Shown piece after piece: positions 56,868-64,000 of a stretch of DNA of 64,000 nucleotides (position 1 is the stretch's first letter; the number at the start of each line of letters is the position of its first letter). The position numbers were made by a program, and so were the translations under genes. Location of the stretch: positions 3,162,001-3,226,000 of the forward strand of contig CAJQTY010000001.1 in NCBI GenBank assembly GCA_907163075.1, written 5' to 3'. Source of the stretch: an uncultured Rhodocyclaceae bacterium (GTDB lineage Bacteria > Pseudomonadota > Gammaproteobacteria > Burkholderiales > Rhodocyclaceae). The notes below the pieces were generated by a model, which worked only from the letters and a program-made list of their open reading frames with translations, was not told the DNA's origin and did not search any database.

Positions 56868-57172
56868 GGCAGTTGCTTCAGAAGGTCGGACAACCACGGT
56901 GCATTCGTTGCCGGCAATTCGATGCGCCAGCCACCGGGACTGTGCAGTCGTACGACGTTGTTTGCCACAGGAGCGGGCGCGCCAAGGTGCGTCGGTATCA
57001 GAGTCAACGGGGCTTTCGCCGCCGCTATCGCTTCCTTGTCCTTGCGATGCCAGCGATAAAACGCCTTCTCTCCTAATCCGTTATTTGCGCAGTACGCTTT
57101 CTGCGTCAGGTCGCTTTGATGCCAAGCATCAAGATGCTCCCGCCAGAAATCCGCCCCGTGTCGCTTCGCCAT
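56864..57172 (-). CDS. tnpA: IS66 accessory protein TnpA (Orf1)
   Basis: A 102-residue protein with an N-terminal HTH-like segment (FWREHLDAWHQSDLTQKAYC, then GEKAFYRWHRKDKE) typical of IS66 Orf1. It is the first gene of the element and lies 76 bases inside its right end. Confidence 0.88.
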   Translation of the reverse strand: MAKRHGADFWREHLDAWHQSDLTQKAYCANNGLGEKAFYRWHRKDKEAIAAAKAPLTLIPTHLGAPAPVANNVVRLHSPGGWRIELPATNAPWLSDLLKQLP

Positions 57173-57406
57173 TGGCCGTCCCTTCGGAAAAGCGTCAAGC
57201 GTGCATGGGCTTGGCCGTGGCGTACAGATGGGCGCGACGGAGCCTTACGTTGTACCGCAGGGTTCATGCACCCCTTGCCGTTCCTTGTATTCCCTCTACC
57301 GCCCATGCTCGTCTGAGCGCTCCTCACTCTGGCGCTGCTTTGCTCTGCGGAAATCGCTCCGCGCTACTCATCAGCCTCTTCCGCCGCGTCCGCCACGCTA
57401 AAGACC

Positions 57407-57440
57407 CTCGGCCTTATGTGGAGCTCCACATAAGGCCGAG
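57407..57440. repeat. Perfect 34-bp palindrome
   Basis: The two 17-base halves, CTCGGCCTTATGTGGAG and CTCCACATAAGGCCGAG, are exact inverted copies with no spacer, centred between 57423 and 57424. It lies between the IS66 element and vapC, in an otherwise featureless stretch (57,257-57,727). Abutting ends of lost mobile elements would give such a structure. Confidence 0.85.
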
Positions 57441-57727
57441 CTGCGGTCCGTGAGAAGCCATTTTCGAAAGGCTGCCATGCCGGATCACGGCCACCGATTT
57501 TTGACCAGCCACGGTTGAATGGCCGCAATGGAAGAGGTGCGGTCGCTCAAGCCTCAAGCACTGAGTGGCCGGCCAGGCCGATGAGTGGGCCGACATCCAG
57601 CAATGTCGAACGGCCGATGTCTGATGAGTTACCCGCCGTTCAAACACCTCTGTTTTTGGAGGCCGCTACGTCCGTTGATGGCCGAACTCTGCCTGATGAC
57701 ATTTTCACATCCTATCTATCGAACCGG

Positions 57728-58141
57728 TCAGTGGTTCGCTGATTCGATCCAGTTCTCGACGGTCACGCCAGGGTATCTGGCAAAGTCTTTTTCGTTGTTG
57801 GTCACCAGCATCACGTCAAGTGATACGGCATGAGCAGCAATCAGTTTGTCTAGGGCATCTTTCCTGGTGGCATCGCGGGTTGCCATACGAATCGGACCGT
57901 AGGCGACTCCGGCCGCAGCATCGAAAGGCATCACTGGGATATCTTCCACCAAGCCAGCGAGGTTGATGCGCTCTTGCTCTGGGTTTCGCGACGCGGCAAC
58001 GCCGTATTCCAGTTCTGCATACGTGATTGATGACATCACCACATCGCCGACATAGCACTGAGAAAAGCGCCGGGCGACTTCTTCCGGCTGATTCTTCATC
58101 AGGTAGATGCACATGTCGGTATCGAGCATGTAGCGAGGCAT
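57728..58141 (-). CDS. vapC: VapC-type PIN-domain toxin (ribonuclease)
   Basis: A 137-residue PIN-domain RNase, likely cleaving tRNA. The acidic site is visible: the first Asp in YMLDTDMCIYLMK, a Glu in SSITYAELEYGV, and the C-terminal KDALDKLIAAHA and TNNEKDFARYPG acids. It overlaps vapB by one base and is expressed with it. Confidence 0.92.
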   Translation of the reverse strand: MPRYMLDTDMCIYLMKNQPEEVARRFSQCYVGDVVMSSITYAELEYGVAASRNPEQERINLAGLVEDIPVMPFDAAAGVAYGPIRMATRDATRKDALDKLIAAHAVSLDVMLVTNNEKDFARYPGVTVENWIESANH

Positions 58142-58377
58142 TACAGCGAGTCCCTTTCGGCTTGTTCCTGATCGCCACGACCTTCGGCCATGAAGTCCGT
58201 CGAGAACCTGGCGAACTTGGCAAGCACGCCAGACAACGAGCGCCGGGCGGGGCGAATGCGGATTTCATCGCCGTCACGTTCGATCTCCAGGTCCATATCC
58301 ATGCTTTCATAGGCAATATCAGCCGGAATGCGGACGGCCTGCGAGTTGCCATTCTTGAAAGCTCGGGTAGTGCGCAT
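58141..58377 (-). CDS. vapB: VapB-type AbrB-fold antitoxin
   Basis: A 78-residue antitoxin: an N-terminal SpoVT/AbrB DNA-binding domain (RAFKNGNSQAVRIPADI, then DLEIERDGDEIRIRP) and a C-terminal toxin-binding helix (SGVLAKFARFSTDFMAEGRG). The ATG at 58377 has GGAG correctly spaced. It neutralises the VapC encoded directly downstream. Confidence 0.9.
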   Translation of the reverse strand: MRTTRAFKNGNSQAVRIPADIAYESMDMDLEIERDGDEIRIRPARRSLSGVLAKFARFSTDFMAEGRGDQEQAERDSL

Positions 58378-58430
58378 TGCTAACTCCATCGATGGATGTA
58401 CGACGTATGTACTCTAGTCAATTGTTCGAA

Positions 58431-58456
58431 GAATGTAAATACACGGATGTACATTC
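58431..58456. promoter_or_regulatory. Candidate VapB operator
   Basis: GAATGTA and TACATTC form an inverted repeat with a 12-base spacer about 55 bases upstream of vapB. VapB-VapC complexes bind such repeats to repress their own operon. Confidence 0.45.
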
Positions 58457-58491
58457 GTGGTGTTGGTAGCAGGAAGAGCGACGACGCAGCA

Positions 58492-58670
58492 ATGACTCCC
58501 TTGCGACTGACGCCTGCCATGCCCGTCAATTTCCTCCATCTCCCAGGCCTCAGCGTGCTGGACTTCAAGGAAACCGAGACGGACAACCATGTAAGCGCGG
58601 AGCCAATGCCTCCTCTGACACCGTTCGACGCAGCGTCGGCAATCGGGATAAGAAACGCCATTCGATTGCC
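58492..58670 (+). pseudogene. Degenerate N-terminus of an ISL3-like transposase
   Basis: The plus-strand frame MTPLRLTPAMPVNFLHLPGL then SVLDFKETETDNHVSAEPMP resembles the start of ISL3-family transposases (LP-L-VLDF-E...YHV-AE). The zinc-binding cysteines that should follow are not present and the frame soon diverges. It is probably an inactive fragment; the family call rests on a short match. Confidence 0.45.
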
Positions 58671-58745
58671 CTGTTTCAACCGGCTCCGTTCACCGGAAAG
58701 TCCGGATATCCGTTTAAACTAGCCAGACATTTTGTATGCCCAGGG

Positions 58746-60155
58746 ATGCCTCGATACATGACCGCCATTGCAACAAACTTCGTTTTTGATCCGCAGATCA
58801 TCCGTCGTTTCGATATCAACGGACCGCGCTACACCTCGTATCCGACGGCGGACCGCTTCGTCGAAACCTTCGGCGCCGACGCCAGCCGGCACTGGCTGGG
58901 CCAGCGCGGCACGGGCGCCGAGCGCCAGCCGCTGTCGCTGTACTTCCACATCCCGTTCTGTAACACCATTTGCTACTACTGCGCCTGCAACAAGATCATC
59001 ACCAAGGACCACGGTCGCTCGGCCAAGTACCTTAAATACCTGGCCCGGGAACTGGCGCTGCAGAGCAGCTACCTGGCGCCGGGCGACAACGTCGTCGAGC
59101 AGCTGCACTGGGGCGGCGGGACGCCGACCTTTCTCTCGCACGACGAGATGCGCCAGTTGATGGCGGCTACGCGCCGGCATTTCCGGCTCATCGACGACGG
59201 CGAATACTCGATCGAGGTCGATCCGCGTAAGGTTGACCAGGCCACCGTCGAGTTGCTCGGCGAACTCGGTTTCAACCGCATGAGCGTCGGCGTGCAGGAT
59301 TTCGACGAGCGCGTGCAGCAGGCGGTCAACCGCATCCAGAGCGAGGCCGAGACCTTTGCCGTGATCGACGCCGCGCGCGCCAACGGCTTCAAGTCGATCA
59401 GCATCGATCTGATCTACGGCCTGCCGCGGCAGACGGTTGCCGGCTTTAACCGCACGCTGGACCGCGTCATCGCCGCTAGCCCGGATCGCCTGTCGATTTA
59501 CAACTATGCGCACCTGCCGGCGCTCTTCAAACCGCAGCGGCGCATTCTTGAATCCGACATGCCGAGCGCCGACGCGCGCCTGCAGATTCTGGCCATGGCC
59601 ATCGACAAGCTGACCGAGGCCGGCTACGTCTTCATCGGCATGGACCACTTCGCCAAGCCCGACGATGAACTCGCCATCGCCCAGCGCGAAGGGCGGCTGC
59701 ACCGCAATTTCCAGGGCTATTCCACGCATTCGGATTGCGACATGATGTCCTTCGGCATCTCGTCGATCAGCAAGGTCGGGCCGAGCTACTGCCAGAACGT
59801 GAAGACGCTCGACGAATACTACGATTCGCTCGACAAGGGCGAGTTGCCCGTCTACCGCGGGATCGAACTCGACGCCGACGACATCTTGCGGCGCTCGATC
59901 ATCCAGTCGCTGATGTGCCACTTCGAGCTCTCGATGGATGTGGTCGAAGTCGCGCACGGGATCGATTTCCGAGCCTACTTTGCCGGCGAACTCGCGGCGC
60001 TGGGCGAGATGGTGGCGGGTGGATTGCTACTTATCGAGGAGCGGCGGATCGTCGTGCTGCCGCCGGGCCGCATGCTGGTGCGGGCGATTTCGATGGTCTT
60101 CGACAAGCACCTGCGCGCCGACCGCGAAAGCAAGCGTTATTCGAAGGTGATCTGA
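58746..60155 (+). CDS. hemN: Oxygen-independent coproporphyrinogen III oxidase
   Basis: Radical SAM enzyme that decarboxylates coproporphyrinogen III to protoporphyrinogen IX without oxygen in heme synthesis. The 469 residues carry the HemN 4Fe-4S/SAM motif in FHIPFCNTICYYCACNKI, the ELLGELGFNRMSVGVQDFDE region, and the family C-terminus YFAGELAALGEMVAGGLLLI. The start is either 58746 or the ATG 12 bases later. It is consistent with a facultatively anaerobic host. Confidence 0.96.
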   Translation: MPRYMTAIATNFVFDPQIIRRFDINGPRYTSYPTADRFVETFGADASRHWLGQRGTGAERQPLSLYFHIPFCNTICYYCACNKIITKDHGRSAKYLKYLARELALQSSYLAPGDNVVEQLHWGGGTPTFLSHDEMRQLMAATRRHFRLIDDGEYSIEVDPRKVDQATVELLGELGFNRMSVGVQDFDERVQQAVNRIQSEAETFAVIDAARANGFKSISIDLIYGLPRQTVAGFNRTLDRVIAASPDRLSIYNYAHLPALFKPQRRILESDMPSADARLQILAMAIDKLTEAGYVFIGMDHFAKPDDELAIAQREGRLHRNFQGYSTHSDCDMMSFGISSISKVGPSYCQNVKTLDEYYDSLDKGELPVYRGIELDADDILRRSIIQSLMCHFELSMDVVEVAHGIDFRAYFAGELAALGEMVAGGLLLIEERRIVVLPPGRMLVRAISMVFDKHLRADRESKRYSKVI

Positions 60156-60311
60156 GCGGCGGCGGCCGACCGGCTGCTGGATGCCGGGCACGCAGGCCTT
60201 TGGCGCGGCGAAGATTTTCCTCGTCGCGCCTGAGCAGGCGCCTGCGTACGTCGTCCACGCCGTACCGGGCGAAGTAGATGCCTGCGCACTTCCCGCAAAC
60301 CCTGTTCCCGC

Positions 60312-61148
60312 TTAGGTGGACGTCGCGGCCGTTTGCGGCGTGCGGAGTCCCGCGTGTGCCGCCAGTTGCCGCCAGATCTCCGGGTTGGCGACCAGTACCG
60401 GGTTGCCGCGCCGCAGCCCGTCATTTTCCATGAAGGCGGTGGATTTTCCGCCCGCCTCGCTGACGAGCACCAGACCGGCGAGCGCATCCCACGAGTTCAT
60501 GTGGGGTTCGTAGTAGCCGATCAGTCGACCGGCGGCGACGTAGGCGATCATCAGCGCGCCCGATCCGTTGCGGATGAACATGCCGCCGTCGCGCATGACG
60601 GCCCCGAGAAACGCGGTGAAGTCGTCGTTGTCGACGCGAAACGACGTGCCGACGCCGAGCACGCCGTCCTTGAGTGTCGTTCCGGCGTGCACGCGTAGCG
60701 GCCTGGCAGCGCAGAACGCACCGCTGCCCACCCGGGCGTGGAAAAGTTCGTTGGCGTTCGGGTCGAAGACCACGCCGATCATCGGTTCGCCGCGGTAAAG
60801 AACGGCGATCGAAATGCACCACGAATACATGCCGTTGACGAAGCATGCCGTTCCGTCGATGGGATCGACGACCCACAGGTACTCGGCATCGCCGCGATCG
60901 GCACCGCCTTCTTCGCCGAGGAAGCCATCCGCCGGAAACACGTCGAGCAAGCGGGTCTTCACGTACTGTTCGACGTCGCGGTCGGCCGCGCTGACCATGT
61001 CCTGTGCGCCCTTGAACTCGATCACCAGTTGTTCGCGGTGGCGAAACATTTCAAGCGCCATCGCTCCAGCCTGTAGCGCGATCGTTTGTGCGAGCAGATA
61101 GCGGGCCTCGAGCGGGCTGGCGGTTGCCGGGGCATCTTTACGGTTCAT
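60312..61148 (-). CDS. Inositol-monophosphatase-family phosphatase
   Basis: A 278-residue Mg2+-dependent phosphatase of the IMPase fold. Metal-binding motifs are seen: FLGEEGG, WVVDPIDGTACFVNGMYSW (D-P-I-D-G-T) and the late NSWDALAGLVLVSEAGG. Substrate could be myo-inositol-1-phosphate, histidinol phosphate or PAP; this is not readable. Confidence 0.92.
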   Translation of the reverse strand: MNRKDAPATASPLEARYLLAQTIALQAGAMALEMFRHREQLVIEFKGAQDMVSAADRDVEQYVKTRLLDVFPADGFLGEEGGADRGDAEYLWVVDPIDGTACFVNGMYSWCISIAVLYRGEPMIGVVFDPNANELFHARVGSGAFCAARPLRVHAGTTLKDGVLGVGTSFRVDNDDFTAFLGAVMRDGGMFIRNGSGALMIAYVAAGRLIGYYEPHMNSWDALAGLVLVSEAGGKSTAFMENDGLRRGNPVLVANPEIWRQLAAHAGLRTPQTAATST

Positions 61149-61204
61149 GGTCGAAATTCCTCATCGATGGATTGCGCATCGTGCGCTTGCCGCGGCTCAG
61201 CCCG

Positions 61205-61440
61205 GCAGCGCGGTCGGCAAAGCCGAAGGCGCCTGTTCCGACATTCGGTGGTGGAGGTATCGCCAGCACGGTGTCGGAATGCGCTGCGCTTTTCCGACCT
61301 ACGGTACGGCGCTTGCGCGTTGGGCCCGTTCGCCCGGAGCCTGGCGTAGGTCGGAAAAGCCGAAGGCGCCTTCCGACATTCGGCGGTGGATATGCCTCGC
61401 CCGCGATGTCGCAACGCGCGGCGTTTTTCTGCCGCATTGG
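61205..61440. repeat. Two tandem copies of the dispersed palindromic repeat
   Basis: Copy one (61,210-61,313) and copy two (61,346-61,432) each follow the plan gtcggaaaagccgaaggcgc, ccttccgacattcggcggtgg, then a gcgctgcgcttttccgacc-like end, with variation. They match 40,061-40,150 and 62,090-62,182. No gene lies between 61,149 and 61,467. Confidence 0.85.
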
Positions 61441-61467
61441 TGGCTTGCGATGCAAGCACTTTGATCG

Positions 61468-61974
61468 TTAGACAAATCCTACCCGCAGGAGTGTGGCGAG
61501 GAGGCTCTTGAATTGCTCATAGCCTGACTTTGGATCCATGGCGTAGCCGGTCTCTTGCAGGAACCGAATCGCACTTTTCGTGGTGTCGATGTAGTTGACG
61601 GGCGAATTTTCAAAGCGAGTTCGTTCCTCGGGCGTGAGTTCAACGAATGAGCCGTTTGGGCCGACTTTCCCGAGCGGTACACCCATATTTTGCAGTGTGA
61701 AAAGTTGGTCGACGTCGATCTGTCCTGATTTGTGGAGCTGTTGCGCCACCGCCTGCATTTGCTTCGGCGTCATGTGAGTAAAGTCGTAGTTCGCGTATGA
61801 ACTGCCGCTGTCGACTTCGACGGGGTTCTTTGCAGCCGCCAGCAGGGTGACGCTCTGTTTCGGCTGATTGGTGGTGGCGACACTTGCCGTTCCAGTCGTT
61901 TGTAACGGCAATTTTTGCCGCGAAATGCTGACAGGCAAGTATCCCGGATAAGCGTTGTTTGGCTGAACGATCAT
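61468..61974 (-). CDS. Hypothetical protein (168 residues)
   Basis: The ATG at 61974 has GGAGG five bases upstream and is preferred over a longer frame. No signal peptide or membrane segment is seen. The N-terminal half is Thr/Ala-rich; the second half (HMTPKQMQAVAQQLHKSGQI, then DVDQLFTLQNMGVPLG) is helical with a repeated Gln pattern. Not recognised. Confidence 0.7.
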   Translation of the reverse strand: MIVQPNNAYPGYLPVSISRQKLPLQTTGTASVATTNQPKQSVTLLAAAKNPVEVDSGSSYANYDFTHMTPKQMQAVAQQLHKSGQIDVDQLFTLQNMGVPLGKVGPNGSFVELTPEERTRFENSPVNYIDTTKSAIRFLQETGYAMDPKSGYEQFKSLLATLLRVGFV

Positions 61975-62535
61975 GCAGTCCTCCGTTATGGCGATGTCTT
62001 GCCCGGTGCCACGCAACTCTCGTGCCATCGGCACCGGACACGCCGTGGCGGCGCGTCTCCGGAATCGCGGATGGACACGCGTTCAGCGCGGGCGGAAAAA
62101 AGCCGAAGGCGCCTTCGGGCGTATGGCGGCGGCGGGTATCTCGCCTGCGGTGTCGGAAGGCGCTGCGCTTTTCCGACCTACGACGCTGCGGCTTACGTGC
62201 CGAGTCGGCGCATGCCGCGTGCCAACCCACGGCTAGTGGCGGACTCCTTTGGCGCTCTTGGAGAATTCCTCTGGCGATAACGGGTGGCTATCGCGGCATG
62301 TCGCGGATTACCCAGCGCTTACCGAGATGCATCGATCGCCGTCATTCAGGCCTATGTGGTCAGCTGGAACTCTTTTTCCACAGGGGTCTCCAATAAAAAC
62401 GAGCCAGGCAGCCAGCAGGGTTCGTCGTTGGCGCGTCGCCGGTATGGCCGTCAAGTGATGTGCGTTCGCCGTGTCTAAAAAGGAGTTTTTACTCAGCCCA
62501 AATGAAGGAATCTGCAAACTGAAAAGGAGATGGAA
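61975..62535. repeat. Dispersed palindromic repeat copy in an otherwise gene-free gap
   Basis: The repeat copy occupies about 62,090-62,182 (gaaaaaagccgaaggcgcct ... gcgcttttccgacctacg). No gene, tRNA or other feature is seen in the remaining 450 bases. Confidence 0.7.
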
Positions 62536-62922
62536 ATGGCCAATTGTGCAAACTACGATGTGGTGTCGGACGGCAATGTCCTTATCGATGTGGCCCAGGA
62601 TCCGGATCACGATTTTGCGTTGGGATTCGACTCAAGCATCAACCTTGGAATCCAGTCAGTTCTCTCATACATGATTGACCCCGGTTCGACGGGCGTGACG
62701 TTCAAGATGTCGATTGTTAATGCCAATATTCCCATCAACAGTGACCAGATCATAACAATCGTCGTCCCGCCGACCACGCTTCCTTCTCAGAGTCCCTATG
62801 TTCGCCAGGAAGTCATCAGTGCCAACGTATTCAAGAAAGTCGGCAACACCCTGCGAGTTCAGGTTACTGCCGGGCGAGCGAACTTCTCGGACATTGTGAT
62901 CATGTACAAATCCATTTTGTAA
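62536..62922 (+). CDS. Hypothetical beta-rich protein (128 residues)
   Basis: The ATG at 62536 has AAGGAG six bases upstream and is preferred over the ATG at 62530. The protein is predicted to be beta-rich, with alternating hydrophobic stretches (VTFKMSIVNANIPINSDQII) and no signal peptide. No family recognised. It is isolated, with repeats on both sides. Confidence 0.75.
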   Translation: MANCANYDVVSDGNVLIDVAQDPDHDFALGFDSSINLGIQSVLSYMIDPGSTGVTFKMSIVNANIPINSDQIITIVVPPTTLPSQSPYVRQEVISANVFKKVGNTLRVQVTAGRANFSDIVIMYKSIL

Positions 62923-63053
62923 ACGAGGAACCACGCGAAAAGGGGCGTCGGGGCACGCGCAATCGCATGAACGTGCCTGGAATGGCCAGCGGCCGGTCGA
63001 TCCAAACCTCGTCATTCCGGCCGACGCCGGGTATTCCTCAGATGCGCAGGCGG

Positions 63054-64000
63054 TCAGACGAAAGCGTTTTCCTTGGACTGTGAAAAATGCATCACGCCAT
63101 AGACACACAGGCCGGAACTCACCAGCAGAATGGTTGATAGCGCCGCCGCAATACCGAACTCGCCATCCAGCACCGCGTTGTAAACACGCACCGGCATGGT
63201 CGCGGTTGGGGCGGTGTACAGCAGCAGGGTGGAGGACAGTTCGTTGATCGCGGTGATGAAACTCATCATGGCGCCGGCGATCACGCCGGGCATCATGAGC
63301 GGCACGGTGACCGTGGCGAAGGCCTTGGCCGGCGACGCTCCCAGGCTGACAGCGGCCTCTTCGATCGACGGTTTGATCTGGCGCAGCACCGAACTGGTGG
63401 CGCGCACGCCGTAGGGCAGACGCCGGATGAACAGGATCAGGACGATGATCGAACCGGTTCCCACCAGGTCCAGCGCGCCGCTGTTGAACGTGAGCAGGAA
63501 GCCGATGGCCATGACGACGCCGGGCACCACGTAGGGGACCATCAGGATCGAATCGAGGAAACCGGCCAGCCGCGTTTCGCGGCGCACGATGATGTAGGAC
63601 ATGAGCACGCCGGCCACGGTGATCAGGAGGGTCGCCAGCAGCGAAAACCTGAAGGTATTGGCGATCACCTCCGGCACTTCCTGGATTACCCGCGCATAGC
63701 TGTTGAGCCCGAAACCGCCGCTGAACACCGGCCCTTTCGTCTGCAGGAACGAGGTATACACCACCACGGCGATCGGCAGCGTGGCGAGCCCGACGACGGC
63801 GTAGCAGAAGGCGTGAATCGCCGCTGAAGTCAGACCCGTGCCGCGTTTCTGGAGATTCAGGCTGGTCATCGAGCCAGCGTAGCGTCGCTTGCCGATCATG
63901 TGGCGCTGCAACAGCACAGCGAGCATCGAGATCACGATCATCAGCATCGAGATGCTCACCGCCATGGTCGGCGTCCCGCCCATCTCCGAAGTGTATTGGT
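63054..64000 (-). CDS. ABC transporter permease, FbpB-like, C-terminal half (5' end outside the window)
   Basis: The frame is open to the window end. The visible 315 residues show about seven membrane helices and the permease-ATPase contact loop EEAAVSLGASPAKAFATVTV (EAA-type, with G and downstream LMMPGVIAG). The pattern matches the second half of fused iron(III)- or 2-aminoethylphosphonate-type permeases of about 550 residues. The start and the partner binding protein and ATPase lie outside the window, so the substrate is open. Confidence 0.85.
   Translation of the reverse strand, partial: QYTSEMGGTPTMAVSISMLMIVISMLAVLLQRHMIGKRRYAGSMTSLNLQKRGTGLTSAAIHAFCYAVVGLATLPIAVVVYTSFLQTKGPVFSGGFGLNSYARVIQEVPEVIANTFRFSLLATLLITVAGVLMSYIIVRRETRLAGFLDSILMVPYVVPGVVMAIGFLLTFNSGALDLVGTGSIIVLILFIRRLPYGVRATSSVLRQIKPSIEEAAVSLGASPAKAFATVTVPLMMPGVIAGAMMSFITAINELSSTLLLYTAPTATMPVRVYNAVLDGEFGIAAALSTILLVSSGLCVYGVMHFSQSKENAFV

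Larger units (their letters stand above)
54809..57248. mobile_element. IS66-family insertion sequence, complete with 8-bp target duplication
   Basis: The 2,440-bp element is flanked by the direct repeat GTTGTACC (54801-54808 and 57249-57256), the 8-bp duplication typical of IS66. Its ends begin GTAAGCGCGTAACGCCC (left) and GTAAGGCTCCGTCGCGCC (right, reverse strand), the IS66-type GTAAG terminus. It carries tnpA, tnpB and tnpC on the minus strand, all intact. Confidence 0.93.

Noticed and set aside
57257-57460. Protein read across the IS66 junction (RVHAPLAVPCIPSTAH...)
   Set aside because: This type of frame is often over-annotated in non-coding repeats and has no supporting start or family.
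58660-58685. FNR box upstream of hemN (TTG-N8-CAA at TTGCCCTGTTTCAA)
   Set aside because: Only the outer TTG/CAA match; the inner consensus positions do not, so it is too weak to call.

Overview
The window looks like a betaproteobacterial chromosome, probably Rhodocyclales-like (Accumulibacter, Propionivibrio, Dechloromonas or relatives). This is inferred from the high GC content, the sucA-sucB-lpd order, the guaB-guaA pair, an oxygen-independent HemN, a hemerythrin/DUF2249/NnrS-like/SirB2 cluster behind an FNR/Dnr-type box, TRAP transport and dispersed palindromic repeats. No rRNA, tRNA or CRISPR array was found.

Layout. 1-4.3 kb: 3' part of sucA, then sucB and lpd (2-oxoglutarate dehydrogenase). 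4.4-9.7 kb: an AEC permease, an acyl-CoA type operon (ketopantoate-reductase-like, VOC, MaoC, CaiB/BaiF CoA-transferase, truncated aroE start) and its divergent LysR regulator. 9.7-24.7 kb: an integrated element in the 3' end of guaA plus the relic of an older relative. 24.7-28.6 kb: guaA, guaB, a DUF4124 protein and repeats. 28.6-36.8 kb: a DnaQ/UvrC-like nuclease, a TRAP transporter, mannonate dehydratase, a YiaK-type reductase and a GntR regulator. 37-41.3 kb: a J-domain protein, three unknown proteins and a ClpX-like unfoldase lacking the zinc domain. 41.3-45.7 kb: UspA and the hemerythrin/NO-type cluster, split by an IS630 element. 46-54.7 kb: a GH63-like glucosidase, a CoA-disulfide-reductase/rhodanese fusion, a BASS transporter, a K+ channel, a Ca2+/H+ antiporter gene with an early amber codon and small exported proteins. 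54.8-58.4 kb: a complete IS66 element with its 8-bp target duplication and a VapBC pair. 58.7-64 kb: hemN, an inositol-phosphatase family gene, repeats, two unknown proteins and a partial ABC permease.

The most interesting object is the 14.2-kb element (about 10,456-24,685). It combines a P4-type integrase and AlpA factor (guaA 3' end), an IncP/RP4-type oriT with TraJ and a TraK-like protein, only three mating-pore genes (trbJ, trbK, trbL), three exact matches to the IncP KorB operator TTTAGC(G/C)GCTAAA without a korB gene, and an IncQ/RSF1010-type RepA-RepC replicon with 22-bp iterons but no primase. No relaxase, coupling protein or remaining Trb gene is present. This is the layout expected of a mobilisable parasite of IncP-type plasmids that senses the helper through KorB, supplies its own replacement pore subunits and exclusion lipoprotein, and can replicate. 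It parallels Salmonella SGI1 and its IncC helpers, but is built from IncP and IncQ parts. Its cargo is a compact XRE / ComF-type phosphoribosyltransferase / SLOG / small-protein operon that may be a nucleotide-based conflict system.
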